DNA of 32,820 bases from Thermodesulfovibrionales bacterium (GTDB lineage: Bacteria; Nitrospirota; Thermodesulfovibrionia; Thermodesulfovibrionales; SM23-35): positions 1-32,820 of the forward strand of contig JASEEX010000024.1 of assembly GCA_030019415.1 (NCBI GenBank). The letters run 5' to 3'. Positions 9,667-18,005 of this stretch are shown piece by piece; the stretch's first letter is position 1, and every line of letters starts with the position of its first letter. Under the pieces are notes generated by a model, which had not been told where the DNA came from, searched no databases, and worked only from the letters and a program-made list of their open reading frames with translations. A program made the translations under genes and the position numbers.

Positions 9667-9783
9667 AAATAACCAATAACCAAATCACAATAACAAATCA
9701 CTAAATTCTAAACTGTTTTGTAATTGATGCTTGGTCATTGGGATTTATTTGGAATTTGGGATTTGATTATTGGTTATTTAGTA
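9667..9783. repeat. AT-rich imperfect inverted repeat (AAATAACCAATAACCAAATC ... GATTTGATTATTGGTTATTT)
   Basis: Arms match at about 18/20 by eye. The module AAATAACCAATAACCAAAT recurs, reverse complemented, at about 32567-32585. Confidence 0.75.
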
Positions 9784-9801
9784 ATTGGAACTAAAGAGCG
9801 T

Positions 9802-9831
9802 TTGACAAAAATTTGTTATAAAATTTATTAT
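9802..9831 (+). promoter_or_regulatory. Candidate sigma70-type promoter (TTGACA - 18 bp - TATTAT) for the PEPCK-like gene
   Basis: Consensus -35 at 9802-9807 and -10-like TATTAT at 9826-9831; CDS start at 9855 preceded by AAGGAAGGAGG. Confidence 0.6.
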
Positions 9832-9854
9832 AGCCCTGATAAGGAAGGAGGAAT

Positions 9855-11516
9855 ATGGCAACAAAACACAAGATCCCTGGTTCCCCCTGGAGGGCATATA
9901 TTGAGAGTGCATTTTTTGCTAATTCTGTAAGAAAGACAACGATGGAGGAACTGTACAGGCTTGCTATAAAACAGCCGGAGGTCATTGCAACATCTGAGCC
10001 AATGTATAAACCTGAACAGTTTGGACTTTCTAAAGATGCTAAAGTACTTGTCTCTAATGACGGTGGAATCGTTGGCCGAGCAGCGAGGGTAAGGCGACTG
10101 GTTCGTGAAATGGAAAAAGACAGGGACAAATATCTCTTTTTGTTAGGAGAGGCCATCTACAATTTTAACCGTCGTGAGGGATTGTGGCTTGAGGGTATTG
10201 CGGGGTTGCATCCTAAATTTATGGTTAAGGCACATCTCTTAAGCCCTACTACCGATGCCAAGAACATGCTCGATTGGGGTATTAACTTCATTCCGTGGGT
10301 GGAACCTTGGTGCGATCTGTATAAAAAATCTCGTGTCATAGATGAGCCCGATATCCTTGTATTTGCTGATCCCGAATGGTCGCATCCTGAGTTTTCCAGT
10401 GGTCTTGTAATTATTGACGAGATGCAGAACTGTATTGCCATCTTAGGGCGACGATATTTTGGGGAAAGGAAAAAAGGCACGCTGACCCTTGCCTGGACTA
10501 TCGGTGTCCGCCAGAACATGGTCGCATGCCATGGTGGCATCAAGAAGATTGGGAATAAGCCCCCTGTTGCGGTGTTCGGTCTCTCGGGTTCAGGGAAATC
10601 TTCAATCACCAATAGCCATGATCATGCAGGGACTTTGAGAGAGGATGAGAAAGTTACTGTTATTCACGATGATGCATTCCTTATAGACCTAGAGAATGAT
10701 TTCACCGTAGCACTCGAGCCGAGTCTCTTTGATAAAACTGATGCCGTGGTATTTGATGACCCCATCATCCACTATTTCTATTCAGCCCAGAATGTGGCTG
10801 TGACTGTACTTCCCGATGGCAGAAAAAAGATCGTCTGCGAAGACATCAGGAATGAGAACGGACGTTGTCTGAAAACGCGAGATATGTTTAATCATGCAGA
10901 TTTCTGCGAAAGACCAGGAATGGTTATCTGGTTGCAGAAAGATATAAGCCTTCCCCCTATCTGTAAGGTTAACTCGATAGACCTTGCTGTAGCCATGGGT
11001 GCGTCATTGAACACTATGCGTGCTAAGGGTGTAGAAGATGTTGACCCCAGGGAGCTTGAAAAATTAGTTATCGAGCCCTTTGCAAACCCATTCAGGGTTC
11101 ACCCACTTTTAGTAGACTGTATGCAGTTTAAAAAATTGTTCAAGCTGGGAACTGAATGCTATATCATGAATACGCATGCCTTCGGACTATCCGGAAGTTT
11201 AACTGACATTCCAAAGGAACTTTCTCTTTCTATAGTCACAGAACTGGTAAGAGGAAACATTGAATGGAGGGAATGGAGGGCATTTCAGGGGCTCCTCCTA
11301 CCAAAAAACGGGAAAGAGCTGTTTGGTGCTGATTACGACAAAAAATATAAACCAACAAGGGAACCTGCCTATCTGAGCTTCTTGCGTGATAGGATGCAGG
11401 ACCGCATCACCTATTTATCTAACAGGAGAGACATAGAACATGATATGGACAGCGTCTTCATTGACCCCCTTGTTGCAGCAAGAACAGTGATTGACCATAT
11501 CTTGCACCCTATTTAG
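9855..11516 (+). CDS. Divergent phosphoenolpyruvate carboxykinase (ATP)-like P-loop protein
   Basis: FGLSGSGKSSI Walker A corresponds to PEPCK GLSGTGKTTL; VIHDDAFLID kinase-2-like motif; overall length and layout similar to ATP-PEPCK-like proteins. Confidence 0.6.
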   Translation: MATKHKIPGSPWRAYIESAFFANSVRKTTMEELYRLAIKQPEVIATSEPMYKPEQFGLSKDAKVLVSNDGGIVGRAARVRRLVREMEKDRDKYLFLLGEAIYNFNRREGLWLEGIAGLHPKFMVKAHLLSPTTDAKNMLDWGINFIPWVEPWCDLYKKSRVIDEPDILVFADPEWSHPEFSSGLVIIDEMQNCIAILGRRYFGERKKGTLTLAWTIGVRQNMVACHGGIKKIGNKPPVAVFGLSGSGKSSITNSHDHAGTLREDEKVTVIHDDAFLIDLENDFTVALEPSLFDKTDAVVFDDPIIHYFYSAQNVAVTVLPDGRKKIVCEDIRNENGRCLKTRDMFNHADFCERPGMVIWLQKDISLPPICKVNSIDLAVAMGASLNTMRAKGVEDVDPRELEKLVIEPFANPFRVHPLLVDCMQFKKLFKLGTECYIMNTHAFGLSGSLTDIPKELSLSIVTELVRGNIEWREWRAFQGLLLPKNGKELFGADYDKKYKPTREPAYLSFLRDRMQDRITYLSNRRDIEHDMDSVFIDPLVAARTVIDHILHPI

Positions 11517-11531
11517 AAAGGCCATATAGTT

Positions 11532-12200
11532 TTGGATTTCTCGAGTATATTCAGGCTGATAATCGTATCAGCATTTCCAATACTGATAGCCATTACCTTT
11601 CATGAGCTTTCACATGGTTTTGTCGCAAACAAATTAGGTGACCCAACAGCTAAGATGATGGGCAGGCTTACATTAAACCCGATTGCCCATATTGACCCGA
11701 TCGGGACGATACTGATGCCCATCATGCTTTTGATATTTACTAATGGTCAGTTTGTTTTTGGATATGCAAAACCTGTTCCCATAAATCCCATGAACTTCAA
11801 AAACCCTAAAAGGGACATGGCTATTTCAGCGGCTGCGGGGCCGATAACCAATATCCTCCTGTCTATTCTAAGCATATTAATCCTCAAATTCATCATTATT
11901 CCTTTGTCGGTTTTATTTCCTGAAGCCCTGAGCATGACTGTGATGGAGCCCTTAATAATGATATTCAGATCAAGCGTTATAATTAATGTCATTCTCGCTG
12001 CCTTTAATATGATACCAATCCCTCCCCTCGATGGTGGCAGGGTCTTGATGGGGTTTCTACCATACAAGCAGGCTGTCTCATTCAGCAAGATTGAACCCTT
12101 TGGTTTTATAATCGTCCTCATTCTCATCGTAACAGGGATAGCTCACTATTTTGTTATACCTTTTGTAAATCTTTTCTTACGATTATTACAGTTATTTTAG
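11532..12200 (+). CDS. Site-2 protease family (M50) membrane metalloprotease; TTG start
   Basis: AITFHELSHGFVANKLGDPTAKMMGRLTLNPIAHIDPIGT (HExxH) and NMIPIPPLDGGRVL. Confidence 0.93.
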   Translation: MDFSSIFRLIIVSAFPILIAITFHELSHGFVANKLGDPTAKMMGRLTLNPIAHIDPIGTILMPIMLLIFTNGQFVFGYAKPVPINPMNFKNPKRDMAISAAAGPITNILLSILSILILKFIIIPLSVLFPEALSMTVMEPLIMIFRSSVIINVILAAFNMIPIPPLDGGRVLMGFLPYKQAVSFSKIEPFGFIIVLILIVTGIAHYFVIPFVNLFLRLLQLF

Positions 12201-12210
12201 AAAGGCAGGG

Positions 12211-13197
12211 ATGTTAAAGGAAAGGGTTTTAAGCGGTATGCAGGCAAGCGGAAAGCTCCACCTCGGGAACCTGGTTGGGGCACTGAGCAACTGGGTGAAG
12301 CTCCAGGACAAGTATGACTGTTATTACTTCGTTGCTGACTGGCATGCCCTGACCACGATGTACACAGACCCATCATATATAAGAGAATCCACAAAGGATA
12401 TTCTCATCAATTTTCTTGCAGCAGGCCTTGACCCTGAGAAATGCACGATCTTTTTGCAGTCGAGGGTCCTTGAACATGCAGAACTACACCTGCTCCTCTC
12501 TATGATAACTCCCCTCAGCTGGCTCGAAAGGGTCCCCACATATAAAGAAAAACAGCAGGAACTCAAAGACAGGGATCTATCCACCCATGGATTTCTTGGA
12601 TATCCCCTTCTTCAGACAGCGGATATATTGATATACAGAGCGAAGTATGTGCCTGTGGGGATTGACCAGGTGCCACACCTCGAGATAAGTCGAGAGATTG
12701 CAAGGCGTTTTAACTACCTCTATAGAGAAATCTTCCCTGAACCAGAGGCATTGCTTACAGAGTTTCCAAAGGTGATAGGTGTTGATGGAAGGAAAATGTC
12801 TAAAAGTTATGACAATGCGATATTCCTATCGGATAGACCGGAAGAGGTCGAACAAAAGATAATGACGATGGTGACTGATCCAGCAAGGGTTAAAAGGACG
12901 GATCCGGGAACTCCAGAGTTATCCCCCGTATATCAGCTTCACAAGGTCTTCTCCTCAAAAGAGGAGCTTGAAGAAGTTGCGTCAGGATGCATAACAGCAG
13001 GCATTGGTTGTATTGACTGCAAAAAAATTCTTATAAAAAATATCTTCAAGGTTATGGAGCCAATCTGGAAAAGTCGCAATGAGCTTCTCAACAACCCTGA
13101 TATGCTTTATGATATAGTAAAAAAAGGTACAGAGAAGGCAAAAAAGACTGCTGAAGAGACTATGCAGCTTGTGAGAGAGTCAATGGGTCTGTATTGA
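12211..13197 (+). CDS. trpS: Tryptophanyl-tRNA synthetase
   Basis: RVLSGMQASGKLHLGNLVGAL (HIGH-like), GRKMSKSYDNAI (KMSKS), GIDQVPHLEISREIARRFN. Confidence 0.97.
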   Translation: MLKERVLSGMQASGKLHLGNLVGALSNWVKLQDKYDCYYFVADWHALTTMYTDPSYIRESTKDILINFLAAGLDPEKCTIFLQSRVLEHAELHLLLSMITPLSWLERVPTYKEKQQELKDRDLSTHGFLGYPLLQTADILIYRAKYVPVGIDQVPHLEISREIARRFNYLYREIFPEPEALLTEFPKVIGVDGRKMSKSYDNAIFLSDRPEEVEQKIMTMVTDPARVKRTDPGTPELSPVYQLHKVFSSKEELEEVASGCITAGIGCIDCKKILIKNIFKVMEPIWKSRNELLNNPDMLYDIVKKGTEKAKKTAEETMQLVRESMGLY

Positions 13198-13382
13198 TCA
13201 AGAATTAAATATTCCCGAGACCATTCCTTCCAATTCAGAATAACCATTAAATCGAGCCCATCATACCAGAAAACCTTATATTGAGCGGATTTTTCTGAAA
13301 TTTGTGTTATCAGACATCTTCGATGGGGACAATCTGTCCAAAATGGAATAGTTATGCGCAGGTCTCATTCAATAGCATTTGC

Positions 13383-13853
13383 TCAACGAGGGGTGATGAG
13401 CTTTATCAAATCTCCCTCTTTTAATGGGGATTCGACATCCATACCATTCAATTTGGCTTTTGTATTCGTTAGAAAGTCTAACAACCTCCTTTTTTCCTCG
13501 AGGCAGGTAATATAGATATATCCTCCTGGCAAGGCAAAAGCATTAACTATTGGAGAATTTAGTATCTTAAACCGAGATATCAAATCGGGACGATGAGAAA
13601 CCTGTGCCAGCCTCTGTCCTACCTGATTAACATATTCTTGCAACCTTCGATCCTCATACAGGCCATACTCCTCTATGATTTTTGGATCTATCTGTCTGCC
13701 GATCTCTATCTCTTCCTCTTCACTTACCAGTACAAACTCTCGTTCTTTTGTTATAGGACTAACCGCACAACCAGGAAGGAGAAAGAGAATTAATCCAAAA
13801 AGAAGAACTTCAAGAAAACCTTTTCTGATGCAGTACCTGACTAACACAACCAT
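13383..13853 (-). pseudogene. M48-family lipoprotein peptidase remnant, catalytic core deleted
   Basis: Lipobox LLPGC, then EIEIGRQIDPKIIEEYGLYEDRRLQEYVNQVGQRLAQVS... NAFALPGGYIYIT as in M48 (LoiP/BepA-like). The HExxH region expected next is missing and the ORF jumps to a C-terminal tail NGMDVESPLKEGDLIKLI. Confidence 0.75.
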
Positions 13854-13964
13854 AGCTGTCTATTTTTATTACCTCATTAGAATATTTTAACTGATATGAT
13901 CTGACCTATTCCATTGGTACGAGTTAAATACAAATTTTGATAATATTTGTTTCTCTTCGAAATC

Positions 13965-14873
13965 TCATTCATAGAGAATTGGTTTTCCCAGACCTTTTGG
14001 TGGATGCTCTTCCTTCCACAGAAGTATCTCCCTTATTCTCGAGTGTAACTTAAATTTCCTCCTGCAATCCTCAAGGACCGCACCAACAACCTCTATCTTC
14101 TTAAGATCATATTCTCCAAGCTTACCCATATGGCAATACAAAAGATAGCCAACATCCTGTGAATTGATTCCCATTATTTCAAGGCCTACTCTATCGGCGG
14201 CCAAAGGATCAAGGCTGGCAACCGCAACTCCACATTCTACCATATCTCCAATCACTGGCCCCTCGCCCTCCATGCCATAAAATCCGTCTATAGAGGCCAA
14301 ATCCGGCCTTCTCTTTTTAGCCAAAAGATAGAGGTTATGATTTATTTCCTTTATTCCCTGGTGAACCCTTCCTTTATCCCTTCTGAGGACTGCCCCCATA
14401 GCCAGATTTTTCAATGAAAGGGTGGCAATGACTGTATCATGGGTTTTCAGTTTTGCTGCTGAGATAATGAAGAAGGAAGGGTCAAGGATGGTTTTGCTAA
14501 ATCTAATTTTTTCTTGATTTGAGATCAAGACCTCTTCAAAGTTATCTCTGTTCAGATCCAGGAATTCTATTTTGAATCCATATTCCTTTTTAAGCTCGAA
14601 ATAGCCAAAATTCTTAAAACCTTCGAAGGTGTTCCCACAGGCTCCTTCAGCAATAATTATTTTTCCCTGATAAAACCTGGCTAAAAAATCCAGAATCCCC
14701 CTCACTTGATCAACCTCAGTTGCTGCCTTTTGAATGTTAACCGAGACAAAATTTGGCTTTATTAAGATAACCCTTTCTCCAATCTTCTCCTTTATCTCTT
14801 TTTCCAATAACTTAAGGGATTCAAAAATATTCTTTCTCCTCGAGTCACCCTTTATTAGTGTTACTTTGCTCAT
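13965..14873 (-). CDS. DUF362 domain-containing protein
   Basis: ILIKPNFVSVNIQKAATEVDQVRGILDFL, IIIAEGACGNTFEGFKNFGY, KLKTHDTVIATLSLKNLAMGAV, typical of DUF362. Confidence 0.85.
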   Translation of the reverse strand: MSKVTLIKGDSRRKNIFESLKLLEKEIKEKIGERVILIKPNFVSVNIQKAATEVDQVRGILDFLARFYQGKIIIAEGACGNTFEGFKNFGYFELKKEYGFKIEFLDLNRDNFEEVLISNQEKIRFSKTILDPSFFIISAAKLKTHDTVIATLSLKNLAMGAVLRRDKGRVHQGIKEINHNLYLLAKKRRPDLASIDGFYGMEGEGPVIGDMVECGVAVASLDPLAADRVGLEIMGINSQDVGYLLYCHMGKLGEYDLKKIEVVGAVLEDCRRKFKLHSRIREILLWKEEHPPKGLGKPILYE

Positions 14874-14908
14874 GGATATAATTTTAATTTAAATTTTACC
14901 CGACTTCT

Positions 14909-14936
14909 TTGATAAACTCTCTCCCATGGGTATAAT
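14909..14936 (+). promoter_or_regulatory. Candidate promoter TTGATA - 16 bp - TATAAT, reading toward hflK
   Basis: -35 TTGATA at 14909-14914 and consensus -10 TATAAT at 14931-14936, the latter inside the left arm of a 14-bp inverted repeat. Confidence 0.5.
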
Positions 14937-15018
14937 TCTCCCTTCTCCTCTACGAGTCGTAGACCCTACAGGTCATAGACCTTTTAGGGTTGGTTTAAAC
15001 CATTGAGAATTATACCCA
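14927..15018. repeat. Perfect 14-bp inverted repeat TGGGTATAATTCTC/GAGAATTATACCCA enclosing three hairpins
   Basis: Arms at 14927-14940 and 15005-15018. Internal: TCTACGA-G-TCGTAGA (14949-14963); ACCCTA-c-AGGTC-ATA-GACCT-tt-TAGGGT (14963-14990); TGGTTTAAACCA (14991-15002). Confidence 0.9.
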
Positions 15019-15056
15019 AAATCATATTTGCAGAAAATATGTCACATTATCTACAA

Positions 15057-15116
15057 CAGGCTTTTTTACCCGTTAGAAAAATTTTCTAAGGGGGTAAGCC
15101 TGAGCTTTCTAACGGG
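15057..15116 (+). promoter_or_regulatory. Candidate leader with mutually exclusive hairpins upstream of hflK
   Basis: Hairpin A: CAGGC(tttt)TTACCC g TTAGAAAA a TTTTCTAA gg GGGTAA GCCTG (15057-15102). Hairpin B: CCCGTTAGAAA (15069-15079) with TTTCTAACGGG (15106-15116). They share 15069-15079, just upstream of RBS GGAGGAGG. Confidence 0.6.
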
Positions 15117-15143
15117 GTTTATTAAAGGAGGAGGCGTAAGAAG

Positions 15144-16211
15144 ATGGAAAGATGGGCAGGAAGGTACCCTGGAGGTGAGATAGCCTGGCCAGAGGTGCAG
15201 CAAAAGATAAAGCAAAAGCTAAAGGGTTTGAGCGGAAAAAGACCAAAAGGATTAATCGGGATTGTGTTAGGTGTAGTGGTGGTGATATGGCTTCTTTCAG
15301 GGATATACATCGTTGGCCCTGGGGAGGCAGGTGTGGAGAGGCGATTTGGGAAATTTACAGCCCAGACAGACCCCGGAGTAAATTATCGCCTGCCCTGGCC
15401 TGTAGAGAGTGTTAATGTAGTCAATGTAGCAGAGATAAGGAGGGCAGAGATCGGTTTCAGGACAGTTGGAGGTAAGGAGGCTGTAAGGCGAGTGCTCGAG
15501 GAATCATTGATGCTCACGGGGGATGAGAATATAGCCGATATTCAGGTCTTGGTGCAGTACAGGGTCAAAGAACCCGTCCAGTTCCTATTCAGGGTCAAAG
15601 ACCCTGAGGAAGCCGTTCACTCTGCAACCGAGGTTGCCATCAGAGGTGTTGTCGGCAACACCACCATAGATGATGTCATGACCGTGGGAAGACCCATTGT
15701 GGAAGCTGACACTAAGGTCTTTGTGCAGCGCCTGTTAGATGACTATGGGGCAGGCATCCATTTAGTTGAATTGAAGCTACTTGTGGTAGACCCTCCTGAT
15801 GAGGTGAAAGATGCCTTTCATGAAGTGGTTCGAGCCTTAGAGGATGGGGAAAGGCTCAGGAAAGAGGCTGAAGGATATGCCGAGGATGTGGTTCCAAAGG
15901 CAAGGGGAGATGCGGAGAAAGAGATAAGGGCTGCCGAGGCTTATCTGGAAGAAAGGGTAAAAAAGGCTGAAGGTGATAGGGCAAAGTTTCTTAAGATTCT
16001 GGCAGAGTACCAAAAGGCAAAAGATGTAACAAAGGAAAGGCTATACCTCGAGACTATAGAACGGGTTATGGCAGAGACCGAGAAGATTATTATTGACCCA
16101 AAGGCTGGAGGCATCTTGCCGCTCCTGCCATTGAGAGGTTTTGATATGCCCGAAAGGAAGGTTGGACTTCCTGAAGAGAAACCGAAAAGCGAAGAACCCT
16201 TAAGGAGGTAA
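15144..16211 (+). CDS. hflK: FtsH protease activity modulator HflK (SPFH/prohibitin)
   Basis: IYIVGPGEAGVERRFGKFTAQTDPGVNYRLPWPVESV; LTGDENIADIQVLVQYRVKEP. Confidence 0.93.
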   Translation: MERWAGRYPGGEIAWPEVQQKIKQKLKGLSGKRPKGLIGIVLGVVVVIWLLSGIYIVGPGEAGVERRFGKFTAQTDPGVNYRLPWPVESVNVVNVAEIRRAEIGFRTVGGKEAVRRVLEESLMLTGDENIADIQVLVQYRVKEPVQFLFRVKDPEEAVHSATEVAIRGVVGNTTIDDVMTVGRPIVEADTKVFVQRLLDDYGAGIHLVELKLLVVDPPDEVKDAFHEVVRALEDGERLRKEAEGYAEDVVPKARGDAEKEIRAAEAYLEERVKKAEGDRAKFLKILAEYQKAKDVTKERLYLETIERVMAETEKIIIDPKAGGILPLLPLRGFDMPERKVGLPEEKPKSEEPLRR

Positions 16212-16215
16212 CAGG

Positions 16216-17082
16216 ATGAAAAGGATAGCTATGATTGTTATTATATTGACCATAGCGGCACTGATAGCGCTCAGACAGACCGTATTTACGATAGATGAGA
16301 CAGGGCAGGCGATTATTACCCAGATGGGTGAGTATAAAAGGACAATCACCGAGCCCGGGCTAAAAGTAAAGACCCCCCTTATTCAGACTGTGCACCGTTT
16401 TGACAGGAGGGTCTTGACCCTGGATGCCCCTTCTGCCGAGTATCTTACCCTTGATAAGAAGAGACAGGTGGTGGATAGTTATACCAGGTGGAGGATTGAA
16501 GACCCACTCAAATTCTACAAAACTGTCAGGACTGAGGCTGTCGCCCTTGCCAGGATGGATGGCATTGTCTCCTCCGAACTAAGGAAGGAATTTGCTGCCA
16601 ATAAGTTCAGAGATATAGTCGGTGTCAAAAGAGAGCCGATCATGGAGACCGTTGCCCGGAAGGCAGGCGAGGTAGTAAAGGAGTTTGGGATAAAGGTCAT
16701 AGATGTCAGGATTAAAAGGGCCGATCTTCCACCAGAGGTTCAGGATAGTGTCTTTGCCAGAATGAGGGCGGAAAGAGAGAGGATAGCCAAGAAATACCGT
16801 GCTGAAGGAGAAGAGATAGCGAGGGGAACAAGGGCAAAGGCAGATAAAGAGGCGACCATCATCCTTGCTGAAGCCTACAAGAGGAGCAAGCACATAATTG
16901 GAGAAGGGGATGGTAAGGCAGCTAAGATTTATGCCGAGTCCTATGGGCAAGACCCTGAATTCTATTCATTCTTAAGAAGCCTTGAGGCCTATGAAAAGCT
17001 CTTAAAGGAGAAGGGCACACTTGTGCTTGGAACCGACTCACCGCTATTCAGGTATCTCGAGGACCCGGGGGCAAAGAAGTAA
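16216..17082 (+). CDS. hflC: Protease modulator HflC (SPFH)
   Basis: VFTIDETGQAIITQMGEYKRTITEPGLKVKTPLIQTVHRFDRRVLTLDAPSAEYLTLDKKRQVVDSYTRWRIEDPLKFY. Confidence 0.93.
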   Translation: MKRIAMIVIILTIAALIALRQTVFTIDETGQAIITQMGEYKRTITEPGLKVKTPLIQTVHRFDRRVLTLDAPSAEYLTLDKKRQVVDSYTRWRIEDPLKFYKTVRTEAVALARMDGIVSSELRKEFAANKFRDIVGVKREPIMETVARKAGEVVKEFGIKVIDVRIKRADLPPEVQDSVFARMRAERERIAKKYRAEGEEIARGTRAKADKEATIILAEAYKRSKHIIGEGDGKAAKIYAESYGQDPEFYSFLRSLEAYEKLLKEKGTLVLGTDSPLFRYLEDPGAKK

Positions 17083-17091
17083 GAACCTCCT

Positions 17092-17496
17092 ATGGAAGAC
17101 ATAACCCCTGATTATTATGCCATTTTACAGGTCTCCCCTGCTGCCGAGAAAGAGGTGATAGAGGCCGCATATCGTAAGCTGGCACAGAAGTATCACCCTG
17201 ATATAAACAAGTCTGCAGGGGCAGAAGAAAAAATGAAGAGGATTAATGCCGCCTATGAGGTCCTCTCTGACTCTACTAAGAGGGCGGCCTATGATGCTAC
17301 GAGGCGTACTGCTGAGACATCAAAGCCACGACAATCTAAAGGTGTTCTGCCCAGATTGATGGCATTTGCACTAATAATGGTAATCATTGTGGTAGCCCTC
17401 AGATTGAGCCCAAGACTTGCTTTATTGCTTGCAGTCATAGCCCTCCTTGTCTGGCTTCTCTATTCCTTATTCTTTGGAAATCAGAGAGATGTATAG
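17092..17496 (+). CDS. J-domain protein with C-terminal transmembrane segments
   Basis: [35 protein letters not shown]... [21 protein letters not shown] motif; hydrophobic C-terminus. Confidence 0.9.
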   Translation: MEDITPDYYAILQVSPAAEKEVIEAAYRKLAQKYHPDINKSAGAEEKMKRINAAYEVLSDSTKRAAYDATRRTAETSKPRQSKGVLPRLMAFALIMVIIVVALRLSPRLALLLAVIALLVWLLYSLFFGNQRDV

Positions 17497-17510
17497 CTAC
17501 CACATTTTCT

Positions 17511-17711
17511 TCATGACCTGGCAGTATCCTTTTTTAATTTAGACTTCACTTTTTTAAACAATTTTCTTGCCCATATAAATTCAGTCGCGAGGATTGCCAG
17601 ACCAACAGGGATAATTATAAAGGCAGGCCCAAATGTTATCGTCAATTCACTCAGGGTTAAGGGCTCTGTCTTGAATACAGGATTTAAAAATGGCACATAT
17701 ATGTTTGCCAT
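17511..17711 (-). pseudogene. Possible chimeric remnant: P-type ATPase C-terminus joined to PGPGW-like tail
   Basis: IYVPFLNPVFKTEPLTLSELTI resembles the cation ATPase C-terminal segment (VYVPFLQ.VFKTxPLSL); GLAILATEFIWARKLFKKVKSKLKK resembles the PGPGW-family tail. Confidence 0.45.
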
Positions 17712-17824
17712 CTAAAGTCAGGCCAATTCGTTTCTATGTTAATTCAAGGTCTATGGCTACAACGCCACCTTTATCTGTGAAAATAAAATTTGGTGGGTGA
17801 CCAACACTCAGCCTGTCATGCTAA

Positions 17825-17843
17825 CCCCGAACTTGTTTTGGGG
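17825..17843. repeat. Intergenic palindrome CCCCGAACTTGTTTTGGGG, related to the queC/kdsB cores
   Basis: CCCCGAA/TTTTGGGG-type stem with a G.T wobble; shares CCGAACTTG with the kdsB core. Confidence 0.7.
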
Positions 17844-18005
17844 GAAGCACCTCTTATTTTGGACATTACTGAGGATATCACAAATTTTAAAAACTTATAT
17901 CCTTCTGATATAATGAATTACTTTTTAGCCTCCTATCCTGCTTTTCAATTAGGCTAATGAACACAAAAGAAGATGATTCAGGATAAAATCTTAAGAGGGG
18001 TCTCT

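Noticed and set aside
13310-13345. Hairpin GGACA-ATC-TGTCC in the trpS-M48 spacer as an IS end or regulatory site
   Set aside because: Short stem with no partner repeat or transposase nearby; could be chance.
14927-15018. tRNA gene, because of the cloverleaf-like layout
   Set aside because: No T-loop GTTCRA motif, wrong arm sizes, no plausible anticodon arm or CCA end.
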